Shown here piece after piece: positions 1 through 12,300 of a DNA stretch of 64,000 nucleotides. The notes below the pieces were generated by a model. It saw only the letters and a program-made list of their open reading frames with translations. It was not told the origin of the DNA and did no database searches. Position 1 is the stretch's first letter. The number at the start of each line of letters is the position of its first letter. The DNA comes from Acephala macrosclerotiorum (lineage: Eukaryota; Ascomycota; Leotiomycetes; Helotiales; Mollisiaceae), in contig MU119220.1 of NCBI GenBank assembly GCA_014904845.1, forward strand, positions 372,001-436,000. Direction: 5' to 3'. The translations under genes and the position numbers were made by a program.

Positions 1-2017
1 CAATTTTTTATTGAAAAAATCGTAAATTGCTTTTTTATATTTATTATTATTATTAAAATAAAATTTTTTCAAATTATTAAATTTTTTAATTATTTGATTC
101 TTTGAATTTCATTTTTTTATATCGTACGATTAATATTTGTCGTAAATTTCTTATTGCGAATAATCGATTTTTTAAAATTTATAATCGTTTTATTATATAT
201 TAAAAAATTGAAAAATTTATTACTATAAAAAATTTAATTTTAATAAATTTTGTATTTACTCGAGAATTTATTTATAATATTAATTTCTTATTATTTTTTC
301 TCAAAAAAATAATTTTTTTTCAAATATTATTATTTGAAATCGATTTATTTTATAATATATCATAATATTGTATTTGTTTTTTATTTCAATAAAATTTTCA
401 ATAATATTTTCGAGTTTTTAAAATAACGATTTCGAAAATATATATATTTTATTTTTATTTCGAAATACTTTTTATTATAATTTTTAATTTATATTTAAAA
501 TTTTAAAAATTATTTTCTCGTTTTCTCGAATTAATATTTTTTAAACTTTTTACAAATTTGATTACCAAATAATAAATATTTTTTATTTAAATTTTAATCT
601 ATAAAATTTGTTTAAAATAATTAAATTTAATCGAAATTAATTATTTGAATTAAATCGAAAATTGAATTTTTTTTTTTTTCAATTATTATTATATTTTTAT
701 ATTTAATCAAATTATATATTACTATTATTTTTAAATAAAAAAATCAATTTATTAAATTAATTTTTCACGTGAAATATAAATATTATTATTTTTAAAATAA
801 TTTTTTAAACAAAAAAATCAATTTATTAATAATTATTTTAAAATGTATTATTTTTTAATTTTTAAAATTGTTTTAATAAAATTCTTATAAAATATTATTT
901 CTATATTTTAATTCTTTAAATACATAGAATTTATATAAAATAAAATTATTAATAATAAATTCATTCAAATTTAATTACTAAAAATCGATTTATTTTTCGT
1001 ATTTATTTTTATTGTAATAAAATAAATTTTTTTTTTTTATATATTTATTTGATTTAATTTTATTTAATAACGAAAAAATTATTGTAATTATTTGTAATTT
1101 ATCGTATTTAATATTAAATAATAAAAATATATTCAAAAACAATAAAACGCTTTTTAAAAAAATTTTATTTTCGTTTTAAATATCAATTTTTATTATTTTA
1201 AAATATCGATTTATATTTAATAAATTTATTTATTTTAATATAAATTTATTTGTTTATATATAAAATATAAATAAAAATTCAAATTAATCGTAATTTAAAT
1301 ATATTTCAAATAATATAAAAATTTATTGTTTTTAAAAAAAAAACGCAATATATAATACTTTTTATCGTTTTAATTATTAATTTAAAAAAAATAAAATTTT
1401 TATAATCGATTTTTTTATCGTATATAATAAACACAAATCAAAAAAAGTGTAATTAAAATTCTAATAATTATTTTTTCAAATTTTTAGTATTATACGCAAA
1501 ATCTCTCAAATATCGAAAAAAATATAAAACGTAAAATTTTTAAATATCGAAAAAATTATATTTTTTTACATAAAATTTTTTTAATATTTTTTCGTAAAAT
1601 TTTTCAAATATCGAAAAAAAATTAAACATACACTTTTAAATTTCGAAAAAATATATATTTTTTTATACAAAAACTTTTTTTAATTTAAATTTTATTATTT
1701 TGTATTCAATTAATAAAATTAAATACTAATCAATATTAATAATATTAAAATACTCGAGTATATCAATATATCACGTTCAATAATCGTAGTCTTTACGTAT
1801 TGAATATAAAAATTGTTAATTGTTTAAAGAACTAAATCTAAAATCGAAAGTATTGATATACTCTCAAGTCCTACGCTAGCTCTCCTTATCTAGGGCACGT
1901 GATAAGCACGTGCATATATCCCGACATTTATATTAAATCATAATATATTTCAAACTCGAAAGATTTTGATTTTATTTTACTAAAGTTATAATAAATCAAA
2001 GTTGGTAAATAAGAAAA
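1..2017. repeat. AT-rich decayed repeat block (RIP-like)
   Basis: Almost pure A/T for about 1.75 kb, then a mixed border to about 2.0 kb. No coding frame survives. By eye a large share of the few remaining C residues sit in CpG (in 121-180 five of six), which fits repeat-induced point mutation that converts CpA/TpG and spares CpG. Near 1496-1660 a loose unit built around 'aaatatcgaaaaa' recurs about four times. A perfect 13-nt inverted pair lies at 1756-1768 and 1851-1863, and three CACGTG motifs lie between 1895 and 2025. No telomere repeat is visible and the parent element cannot be identified. Confidence 0.8.
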
Positions 2018-3405
2018 TCACGTGACGAGTTTTAAGCGAACCCGATTGTACTTAGCTACATTTATGTGTTGGGCGATTGTGCTGTGGAAGATTGAGGCGA
2101 GTGCTGCTATCCTTGTGTAATTCTTGAGTGGGTATGGGATCCTCATGGCGAGCGTTGCGGCCATCATGATGTGTGACTGTGAGTACCGCCCTGTGTACAC
2201 TTGGACGCTAAGCTGGTTCAATTAAAGATTACCTTCTCACCAAAGGTAACGTCTTCATCTCTCACCTCTACGACAGCTCTCGAAACAACAGACATTATTA
2301 CTACCATAAAGGATGGAACGTCCAAGCCGTCATCGCATACATAGCTGGTGTCGCAGTCCCATTTCCTAGTTTCGTTAAGACTTTGGGTGCGAAGGTCAGT
2401 GCAGCGGCAACGGATATCAGACATCTTAGCTAGCTATTGTCTTTCACTGTATCCTTCGTCTTGTATTTTCTCATCTGTACTTGGTGGCCGACCAGAAATC
2501 TGAAGATCGTGAAAGAGATGGGGTTGGGGTGGGAGGAGATGGCTGGTAGAGGATGGATGGCGAAGGAGTGATTAAGGGGTTGAAGGGCAGTGAGAGTGAG
2601 CCTGCCGAGAAGGTCAATGTTAAGGAGTCGAAAGTTTGAAGAATCGGGGGACTTGGTACGAGTGGTGGGAGGCCGTGAGTCTGGGAAGGATATTCGGGAA
2701 GGATATTCTGGCTATCTCCTACGCTTGAAAATTCAAACTTGGTCGATTCTCCGGCAATGAGAGGAGTGTTTTACTTACCAAAAGTTGCCATCTATTCTAC
2801 CACAATGTCGTCCTTAACGTCTACTCCAATTCCTTCAGCTCACGGTACAATTCGTTATTACCGTGCACGGCACTGACTAGACTGAAATCAACCGTTCCAC
2901 ACATGTTCCAGCAAAACTAGGACTTTCTTACTCCAAGAAGAAGCACCTCAACTCAGTATACAAACGCTACACTTCCAAAGAGTGGTGAAATTGTGCTTAT
3001 TTTCCACAAGCCTTGCTCACCCAATGAGCACAGTATTCCCTAAGCCACGGGATCCCCTGAACTCTCTGTGTCCTCCGTAATCAATTCAAGCCTGGGAAAT
3101 CATAGTGGGCAGCGGCTAATTTTAGCCACATCCAAACCTAGGCTTCTATTACGTTGAAGGAAAGCTAACAATGAATGCCAGTACAGAGGCCAAAAAAAGA
3201 TCCTAATTCTGAGAACAAGATACTGAAAATATAACATTTCCTAGAGGACAAGTGGCATGTCTCGAGGCCCGTACGAAAGCTGAACCGAGCCGCAGAAATG
3301 CCTTCCTAATACCAGCAAAGCCAACCCCAAACTTGCTTGAGTAAGAAATAAATGTGCCTATTATATGCCTAGAAGTCCCCACAATTGCTTTTCTTCCTTT
3401 TTACT
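2018..3405. other. intergenic stretch, no convincing gene
   Basis: Normal base composition resumes here. Two short adjoining minus-strand frames (2018-2424, about 67 and 68 codons) could be a tiny gene or a remnant, but they show no recognisable domain and no normal-sized intron joins them. The rest up to the BTB gene holds nothing I can name. Confidence 0.4.
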
Positions 3406-4742
3406 CTATTTACTTGTTTTGGACAAGAAAGACGTCAAGTCAAGTCCTAGCATGCGATCTTCTAAAGATCTCACTGACGCTTCGATCGAGTTTTTGATTC
3501 CGTGGTTAAAGCCAGAACCGAGGAATCTGCCTCCCCTGGTAATCTTTTCACAGCCATCTAAAACCCGCATTCCTCTAATCCGGTCTGCTAGCGCCCCCGA
3601 ATTCATCCCTAGGTAAGGATGCTCCGGCCGCGGCCAGATTCCAATAATAACCGAAGCCTTCAAAAGTGAGCCGAGCAAATTCGCATCACAAAAAAAGTCA
3701 CTGCCCTTGTCGCAAAGAATATTAGGCCCGGAGTATTTGGTGATGAGTTCATGTATGATTGCCATCATGCTCTCAATAGCATCTATGCGGCGTTCTTGAA
3801 TAGCGTCTAGCATGTAGTTAGTAAAGTCCGTCGGTATGGCGTCTACAATGTAAACTGACGTATAACGGAAGTTGGGATGTAAGGACCAACATGAACTGTC
3901 TCCACTTCACCTCCCAGACTATCATCGCTTACTCGTTCTAGTATTTGACACACCTTTCTGAAGTCTTCATCCTTCTGAAACTCCCAAAATATGAAGAGCC
4001 ATGAGAGCAGCTCTGGCGTATAGCTGCCTGGCAACCCCTTGTCTCTCTTCAGGTTTTCTATCCAAGTGTCCGACCAAAGTTCGACAGCCTCGTGCATTTG
4101 CCGGTATTTGATCGCAATAGCAAGTTTGGACAACATATTCAAGTCAACCCGGCGAGGGACTTTCCTTGACAGTCCATGGATAATGTTCAAGAGAATGATC
4201 ATTGCATCCGGGTCCTCATCAGGCAGCGAGACAACAAGGTTGCCTTCATTTCGAAGCATTCGACCTTCGGAGTATGTATCAGAGCCTAGACTAGTTCGAA
4301 AAGTCGACGATGCGAGGATGAGATGCTTTGATGAGGCTCGCATCTGAACCTTTTCAACCCTTGGTTTCGTCTCCCGACTGGCCAAGGAAGCAGACGCGGA
4401 ACTTTCTGGCTTTACCATATCACCCACTTCATCTTCAGGGCTCTCCAATTGAGGCTCCCATGGTCCAGACTCCGGTACAAGCTCAGGCCTATCTGTGACT
4501 TCTACCGGCGGTGGAGGTGCGTCATCTGACACAAAGTCACCTTCTGGGACGCTTTCACTCTTTCCTTCATTCACATATTCGACCAGATCATTCTCCTTAA
4601 GAGAACGTTCGAGTATCAAAAGAACGTCGCCTTCCGGGTCAAAAACATGTAGCTCCGTCTTCTCTGGCCACGTTCGAGGCCAAGGTGCATCCATCCTTGT
4701 GATAGAATCCTGGCGTATGTTTATTTCATACCTGAAGCTCAA
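3406..4742 (-). CDS. BTB/POZ-domain protein
   Basis: Two exons, 4742-3860 and 3806-3406, with a 53-bp intron (donor GTCAGT, branch CTAAC, acceptor CTAG) that joins ...PTSVI to AIQERR across codon phase 1. The product is about 428 aa. An acidic, proline-rich N-terminal part starts with a conserved 'FDPEGDVLLIL' segment. A BTB fold follows from roughly residue 140 ('KHLILASSTFRTSL ... LLNIIHG'), and the C-terminal half contains the CD-x5-CDANLLGSL motif typical of fungal BTB proteins of this type. BTB domains mediate protein-protein contacts; the partner and role of this family are unknown. It lies beside the AT-rich block and looks intact. Confidence 0.8.
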
Positions 4743-5030
4743 CAGGCGGTTTCAAAGAATAGATCGCTCAAGAATGCTGTGAGTTTGAAGGCAGCCGTGG
4801 TGTATTAGTGAAAAATTAAATTTGCTCGAGTGTCAAACAAACTCTGGTGGCGGGGCTCTCGAGCCAAATCAGAGCAGGGCCCTATCAAGGGGCTCCGCGT
4901 GTCAGCTGAACAACGAGGCGGCTGCTGGGGCGTACTGCACCGCATCTCCACGAATCTCCTTGCTTTATTTCCTTTTTGTCAGTTGAAATCTCGTGTTTAG
5001 GTGGTATTGGTGGAAAATGCACTAAGACAA
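4743..5030. other. spacer between BTB gene and MITE
   Basis: Upstream region of the minus-strand BTB gene. No gene is visible. Confidence 0.4.
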
Positions 5031-5303
5031 TAAGGTCCCCCCCCCCCCCAAATATCGGCCAATATTTATACCAAAAATAGCAATTTTTGTCCTTTAATAA
5101 CTTTAGTTTTAGTTTTTATTTATATATATTAAATACTTAAACTTTAAATTTATTTATAAATTTATAAAATTTCAAATTTCAAATTTTAATTATTTAATAT
5201 ATATATATATATATAAAAACTAAAAATAAAATTAATGACTTTATTAAATTTTTTATAAAGTTATTTTTAGTATAAATAGTGGTCGATATAAGGGGGGGCC
5301 TTA
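5031..5303. mobile_element. fold-back MITE with TA target duplication
   Basis: A 269-bp element (5033-5301) flanked on both sides by TA (5031-5032 and 5302-5303). Its ends are imperfect inverted repeats: AGGTCCCCCC... on the left, and AGGCCCCCCC... read inward from the right. The similarity continues about 90 bp inward through 'ATATCGGCCAATATTTATAC' against 'ATATCGACCACTATTTATAC' and then an AT-rich arm with an (AT)n centre. No coding capacity. The TA duplication and terminal repeats suggest a Tc1/mariner-mobilised miniature element; the source transposase is not in the window. Confidence 0.8.
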
Positions 5304-5750
5304 TTCGATGCTGAAATGAAGTCTTACGCTCGATCTAGCACCGGCTTATATAAGTTGTTTTAGCTGGACTGGATATACTAGTGAATTTACTGATTAAGGG
5401 AACATTCCCACTCAGTTGGGCAGATTAGACATTACAATATTACTCCTTTTGCCCTTTCAACTGATACTTTTCCCCCAACAAAAATGATCTGATTGTAACA
5501 CGATAGAGAGACACGTTTAAATGCTCTCAGTGGCCAATACTTCACGGCCACTATAGTAAATGATGCTGAAAAGGGTTTGGAGGAAAGGTGTAACTAGTTC
5601 TAGTGATCTAGTTAGTTGCACCGCTGTATTTATGAATAGCCTTGCGACGGCGCGTCTGATCGAGGATTTCTCCTTTCTAAATACTGAACTTCTCGATATC
5701 TTGAAACTCGTCGAACTCGATTGAGCGAGCGCTCGGCAGAAACGATCAAC
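5304..5750. other. promoter region of the CorA-type gene
   Basis: 447 bp between the MITE and the transporter start. No coding sequence is apparent. The MITE ends about 450 bp upstream of the start codon, so it could influence this promoter (inference). Confidence 0.4.
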
Positions 5751-7815
5751 ATGTCGAACTTCAACATGCACCAGATCAAGCGCCAGGCTCGGAAGGAAGC
5801 CTGGTATGGAGACTCGTGGAATCCTTTTGGAAAAGGCAAACGTTCAACCACATGGGCTTCACCCTCGCCACTTGATATCGAAAGTGGCCCTAGAGGAACT
5901 CGGGGTCGAACTTCCGACGACGGTTGCACGATCCGGAAGTCTGAGTCTGGGGAAATCGGTGGAGCTGGGCCAGTGGCGGAAGAAGAAAATGGGAGAGAGG
6001 AAGAGATCATAATGGAAGAGAAGGCCCGCCGCCGCTTCGTAGGCAAATTCTTCAAGGAAGCGAAAAGGAAAGAAGAGTCCAAGTCTAATAGAGAAACTCA
6101 AGTTGATCTTTTCAAGGATGATCTGCCCGATTTGGATGGTGAAGGCCTATCCTGGGACCCATTCGGATGGTTATCGGAGAAGTCGACGACATCCAGCTAT
6201 CAGCATCATACCGTTCGTGTTCTGCAAAGTGAAAAGAGGCAACGACTGACCGCGATGCAAAAGCCGCGGCAAATGCTAGCAAGAGAGTATGTTCTATTGG
6301 ATTTAATTTTAATGGAATGGACTGATAAATGGACATAGCATTTGCACCAATGTCACTACAGCACCCGTTCCCTCCCTTCAAGATGCAAAACTTCAGAACA
6401 TCGACGTACATATTATTACAGTTACAGCAACCAGTGTCCACCCTACAACATTAGTCTACGATTTATCAGACCTATTGGAAATATGCGCCAATAAACCAGC
6501 CCACGGCCCATCAGCTCGAGTGTATGTGATTGAGGATTCGTCACCCTCCCTTATGGAGACATTAAGTCAAGTTTTTGGATGTAACGTTGAAGTATTCCGC
6601 GACCACATGAGACGAGCTGGCGAGGACGTCGCTCTTGTCCTTCCGAGCACAAGCCGCCGACAATCCCATGTGGTCATCCCATACAGAAGAACATATCAAC
6701 CAAGCTCTCGGAAAGAGATCCGCGATAGTCGAAACTTAAGAAGTTCTTTCTCTCATGGTGGCCTTGTTACTACCGAGGAGCATGTGACCTGTTGGCTTTC
6801 CCCAGCAATCGATGGGTCATGGACTAGTCAGTACATATTCGAATTTGACCATAGCGTTTTATTGCTGATGGTATGCAGGTGTGATATTGTGCGATCCAAA
6901 TCCTATACAGTCCGGTGATCGCTCATCGAATGACGAGTGCATGCGTTCTCGTTTCGAGACTACCATTCAGGCCATGCCTCCCCAAGACCTGCTCAGTGAC
7001 CCTTATATGATCATCAGAAAACTACTGGAACTAGTCAGCGCCAACTGGACAAAAGTCATCCGCGATCAAGAAGGCTACATGCTCCCTGGCCTCAAGCCAC
7101 AATACACAGGCGCCACCGATGTACGACTTTCGGAGAAGGAGTCTTTTGGCGAGTATCTCAAACAAACACTGGGGATGCTGAAAATGGATCTTCAAATCTT
7201 CTACACGCTACGTCCGAAATCTCCCTCCTTTGCTCAAGATCCAGATGAGTTGCTTGGTGATTACGAATTCTTGCTTAGTAAGGCTTCAGCGCAGATTGAG
7301 CAGAATACGAGTAGTATACCAGTAATCACTGCTATGATCGCCGTGGAGGAGAGTAGAAAAGCAATCCAGCAAGCTAATGATGTCAAGTACGCATTTCTCC
7401 CTCTCTCTCAAGTGCATCAAGAACAAACTAATATTCTTGGTATAGAGCTTTGACTACCCTTGCAACAGTCTACATCCCGCTATCTTTCGTAGCTGGAATA
7501 TTTGGCATGAATGTAACGCAACTGAATCCCAACCCTCTTGTCAATATCCCGCTCTGGATGTATTTTGCAATAGCGCTTCCTATAACTGCGGCTTCGATGT
7601 TGCTAGTTTGGTACTGGGGTTGGCTGCTCAGTTGTGTTGCATTCATACGACAGAGGTGCCGTCGTCCGACATTGAAGTTTTCGAAGAAGAAATTGAAGGC
7701 GATAGAGGAGAGCCCCTTGACAAATGCACTGGTGAATGCTGGGACTGTTGGGGTCCTTGCTGGACCCGGGAAACCTAGGGTTAATCATGGGAATTTTTTG
7801 CATATGAGGAAATAG
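5751..7815 (+). CDS. CorA-type divalent metal (Mg2+) transporter
   Basis: Four exons: 5751-6286, 6339-6826, 6879-7386 and 7446-7815, with introns of 52, 52 and 59 bp; all phases agree and give 633 aa. The start ATG begins MSNFNMHQIK. A long, charged cytosolic N-terminal region is followed by helical domain sequence ('VEESRKAIQQANDVKALTTL'). The C-terminus has the CorA signature: the first membrane helix ends in GIFGMNV, containing the family's GMN motif, and a second helix (PLWMYFAIALPITAAS...) follows closely. CorA proteins form membrane pentamers that pass Mg2+ and related ions. The plasma membrane is more likely than the mitochondrion because no targeting sequence is apparent. Substrate is inferred from the family only. 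Confidence 0.88.
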
Positions 7816-8050
7816 TGTGATCTGGAATTGAAGATGAGCTATAATTACACTGGTGGCTTCTCGAACGTAAGATTTGTCGGTTGAGACATGGGACCACATA
7901 GCGGTGCCACCGGCCTCATTGAGGGGGTGGGGTGAACCCACCCCTCTCTGTGTATATAAAGGCCTTCTATAGCCCTTTTCACCACCAATACAGTCTTTAC
8001 CAAGCAACTGACAAGATTCTTCATCATCGTGTGTATTTTTGCTTGCCTTC
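7816..8050. other. spacer with core promoter
   Basis: 3' flank of the transporter gene, leading into a TATA box about 95 bp before an ATG at 8051. No other gene seen. Confidence 0.4.
7953..7960 (+). promoter_or_regulatory. TATA box
   Basis: TATATAAA followed by GGCC, 91 bp upstream of the ATG at 8051 and preceded by a GC-rich stretch. Position and sequence fit a strong core promoter for the small gene that follows. Confidence 0.5.
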
Positions 8051-8402
8051 ATGTTTGCGTGAGTATCAACTACCTCTTTCTTTATCCTGTCTAGAATTGG
8101 TGCTCTGAGGTATTTTTGGCTCTGTTGAAGCGGCTAATCCCTCCCGAACATTGCTTCGTGAGAAGATGTTCGTTTCGAGGTACGTTATTATTGGAAGGAG
8201 AATGTTAGAAGTCTTAGGCCATTGACTTTGGAATACAGTACCGGACGATACTACTATGGCAGCAGATGACGAGAACGAGAAATATGACGATGATGTCAAG
8301 GATGATAGCAAGAAGAATGATGACGAGGAAGGAAAGGACAAGAAGGCCGCTAGTGTTAAGCGAAAGACCCCTTTTCAACCCTGCGAATGCTCCATGAGCT
8401 AA
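8051..8402 (+). CDS. possible small spliced gene, charged 61-aa product
   Basis: A tentative model with exons 8051-8058, 8166-8179 and 8239-8402 (donors GTGAGT and GTACGT) gives an open 61-codon frame. If the first two exons are untranslated, the same frame starts at the ATG at 8256 and gives 48 aa. The body is extremely rich in Asp, Glu and Lys (MAADDENEKYDDD...) and ends in a short Cys-containing tail (PCECSMS). No domain is recognised. The clear TATA box and good donors support transcription, but an 8-nt first exon is unusual and this could be a non-coding transcript. Confidence 0.3.
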
Positions 8403-9368
8403 CAATGATCAGCTAGTGGTGTTATTTCTGCTAGAACTACCATTGTTTAGATTCTTCTTCTCCTTTTAGATATCGAGCATTCGGAGGAATGAACAAAGAC
8501 CATCCACACCGGTGGCACTGACTCTCAAAGACATTGCGAGAAAGTGGTGAGGTAATATAATGCCATGCATTGATCTCCCCATCAGCTATGGATAAATATA
8601 ACACGGCACATACCCCAACCCAACCATTTGATTTCCCTTCCTGTTTCGTATCCTATCCTACTATATGCATATCATCCTCTTTCTCTCTGCAATGAATCGC
8701 GAATCCGCAAATCCCCACCAGCAAAACCCGCTGTGCTGTAGTTCATTCCCGGGCCCTTTCGCCAGATAATGCATCCACCCCTCGCGAAATATCGTCTTCT
8801 CTTCGAAAAAAGAGCCCAAGTCCATGCAAGCAACAGGGTATACACAAACGTATGTCATGCTTGTATTGCATCTCCCACTTCCTTGTGCGCCCCTCATATA
8901 CACAAGTAAGGATCAGTATCAGTATCAGAAAAAGAAGTAATGCGCCCCCGCTCCAGCGCCAAATCCGAAATTCCAGTCGCATCGCAATGATGTCATGATC
9001 GTGATTGTGCGATTGCTCGCGCCTTTCCCTTTGCTCCTCTCTCAAGGTCATATGAGGAAACACCAATTTCCCTATCCGAATTCCCCAAACGCCGAAGGGA
9101 AAAAATTGAAGGTAAGAACACATGCACACAGAAGAAAAGAAAGAATTTCCCCAGATCTAAACAACAAAACAAGAAAAAAGGTTTGAAAGGGGGCAAATTG
9201 GTTGTGCTGAAAAACGAAGAACGCCGTATGATTATGCACGCATGCAATCATTGACTATGCTGGGGGTGTAGTTGCCGGAAGCCAGTCCGGCTACGCGGCA
9301 GATCGTTCGTAGAGAAGTGGCTGAAATTTTTCTTCAGCGGACGTAAAGTCGTTATGCGTCAAGGGTAT
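8403..9368. other. spacer downstream of ATG1
   Basis: About 970 bp that includes the 3' flank of ATG1 (minus strand). Short frames here have no family resemblance. No RNA gene was seen. Confidence 0.4.
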
Positions 9369-12300
9369 CTATTTGGGTGGTGTGTTAGGGACGGTCGGTG
9401 TTGTGCCACCGCTGGAGTGATGGGTGATGCTGGATGGTCGTGGTGAGGAGGGTGGAAGAGATTGGTGCTTTGCGATCAAGGCCATCTTCTTTCTTAAAGT
9501 CGACAAGCGTGTTTTGATCATTGATACAACTATGGAGTGTTAGATACCGCGAGTAAATTCGTAAAAGATTTGAGAATGATGAAGAAATGAATGACGATAC
9601 CTTTCATCACAGCTTGCCTATCTTCAATATAGATGCCATTGACAGTCCCGTTACCCTCTTCCTTGTTCACCTTCTCTCTGAGACTTGATGATCGTATTCG
9701 CTGTGGAATCGAATCATCATCATTTTCAAGAACAGCCTCTAACATCCTGATGGCCGTGATGTAAGAGATCTCGCATCCAGGAAGATCCTCGTTCGCAATT
9801 TCATTGATGGCTGCTGAACGACTCATCTCCAATGCTCGATCATACATCAATTTCTCAGCGGTGATGCCTGAGCTCAATACAACACCATCTGTCGACGAAG
9901 CACCAGCAATTCTCGATGCACTCGTGTGATTGCTTGGATGGCCAGGATGATCTTCAGGCAACTTCTTCTGAGCATCAAGGAGCTTCAGTCGGACAACTTC
10001 AGCCTTCTCCAGGACCTCGTTGAAGCGGTTGCGAACCCATTGTACAGCACTGTTGATTCTGTTTCCGGCGGAAACACTGCTGGCGGATTCTGCTCTGATG
10101 TGACCTCCAGGAAGAACCTCACCGCGTGACTTGCGGTTCCACCAGCCACCCGCGATGTCCATTGATTTAGCAAGCAATGATAGAGCTTTCACGTATAGTA
10201 CGAGAGCCTCTTCGGAGAGAGCTACTATAGCTTCAGTTGTGAGACCCTCATCGTCCTGGATCGACCCTCCTGATTTATCAGTAGTCGGGCCTCCAAGACC
10301 ATGATCCATGGAAGGTGCCATGGGAATGAGCTGCTTGTACTTGACTTCTGCAAATCCGTACACAACATCACTCCTAGTAGCCGACTCTTCGATATAGTTG
10401 ACGGCCTTCTGATCCTCATCAATTGGACCAGCTGGTCGTGAATCTCCAATCAAACCAACAGGGGTTGGATATGCTGGAAATGGACTGTACAACTGAGGAG
10501 GCGAGACACCCTTGCCAATGAGATGTGGCGACCAACCAACCCCAAATACTCTCACACTGGCCCCATGAAGAGCCTTGGCAATCGCCGAGGTTGTAGACGG
10601 GCTACCGTAAGATTTGCCGATGGAATTCTGTCGCTGTGGTACAACATCTTGTCTTGGCTTTCCTTGTGCAATCTGAACAGCACGTGAAGGTGACGCTGGT
10701 ACTGCACCAGTTGCTGAGTTTGGGTTGCCCTGAGTGGTTGCTCTTCTAGGTAGTCTTCCGTCTGATCGAGCTAGTACAGGTTTCGTACCCTGTAACCTAG
10801 GATTTGCTGCCATCTCATCTGCAAATGCATTGACTTCAACAGCTCTCTTCTCTACGAGAACATACTCTCGAGCATCACGAACAGCTTGTTCAGCTTCTTC
10901 AATTGCTTCTCTACTCCGCGGATCTGAAGTCGATCTCTGTTCACTCTTTGGTTCCTCGTCAATTGATGATTTTCGAGACGAAGTTCGTCGCTTCTCTCTA
11001 AGTGAGGACGGTCGGCTAACTTGTATGGTTTCTGCATCTGGGGCTGTTGCTGATGACGGAATTGGTGGTCGCTTCTGGTCTCGAGAACTGGGTCGGCCGT
11101 CAATTGGTTGCCGGGGTGGCGTACCTGCTACTTGCTGGACTGGAGCTACCTTCTGAGGTCTGGGCGATGATGGAATTGGTCGATCATGCGTCGATGATGA
11201 GTATGCAGGAGGATCATACTGGGTCTTCACTCGGCGTTCACTTCTTGTCGACGGTACCCTTTGTAATCCAGCGTCTTCAGACTTTGCCTTCGAACTCCGT
11301 CCACTAGTTTCCATGGGTCGATCTTCAGTCTTCGCTTTTGACGGCCTGCTAGAGGTTGGAATTTCCGCAGGTCGGTCGTCGCCCACCAGCCCAGGAATTG
11401 GCTCCACGACAACTGGATGCTTGAAGAATTTATCGAAAGCCAATCGCTCTGTCGGGGTTCGCTTCAGCAATGCCTTGATCAGCTCCTTCATGCTCGAGCT
11501 CAGGACTGCCTCCTTGGTAAACTTGATGTGGTCCTCGCTCTGTTCGATCTTTCGCAGTAGTTCTACATGGTTATTGGCTCGAAATGGTGGTCGTCCAGTC
11601 ATCATTTCGAATAGGACAGTTCCTACAGACCATAGATCGGCTTTGGCGTCGTATTTCTCGTACCGGAGGATTTCTGGTGCCATATACAGTGGGGAGCCGC
11701 ACAATGTCTCGGCTAGGGACGTCGAGGGCAAGGATCGAGCAAAACCGAAGTCGGCGATCTTCAGCATTGGGAGTGACATGAGGCCTACCATGGGCATCAT
11801 AGCCTCATTGCTAGCGCTCATAACCAATGGCTTATTCTTTCCATGTTCTGCCAGGTATTTCGGTGATGGGAGTAAAAGCAAGTTCTGTGGCTTGACGTCT
11901 CGATGGATGAAGTTTCGTTCCCTCAAGAATTCCATCGCACTGGCAAGTTGCTTAAGGAAATGTCGTACAATGACCTCGTTCAGACCTCCAGCAGGTGGCA
12001 TCGGGTACTTCTCGACCATGCTTCTTAGTGCTGGGTTATCGGCTAGCTTGTCTCTCTTCTTGATGAAGTATGAAAGGTCTCCCAGCTCGCAGTATTCCAT
12101 CACTAAGTGTATATGTGTCGGTGATTCCCGGCAGTCGATCAGGGCGACGATATGTGGATGGTGGAGGCCTTTGAGTATCTCGATTTCGCAGTAGAGATTC
12201 TCCTTCAGCTTCTTGTTAAGCTTCGCCAAATTGACCGATTTGATTGCGACAAGAGCTCCGGTGGACTGCAGATGAGTCAGTTAGCATTGTTCATCATCTA

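Noticed and set aside
5721..5750. Earlier start for the CorA-type transporter
   Set aside because: The upstream in-frame codon is TTG, not ATG; MSNFNMHQ at 5751 is the first ATG.
11313..12194. Open frame of 293 codons on the plus strand
   Set aside because: It is antisense to the ATG1 kinase domain and has no domain of its own.
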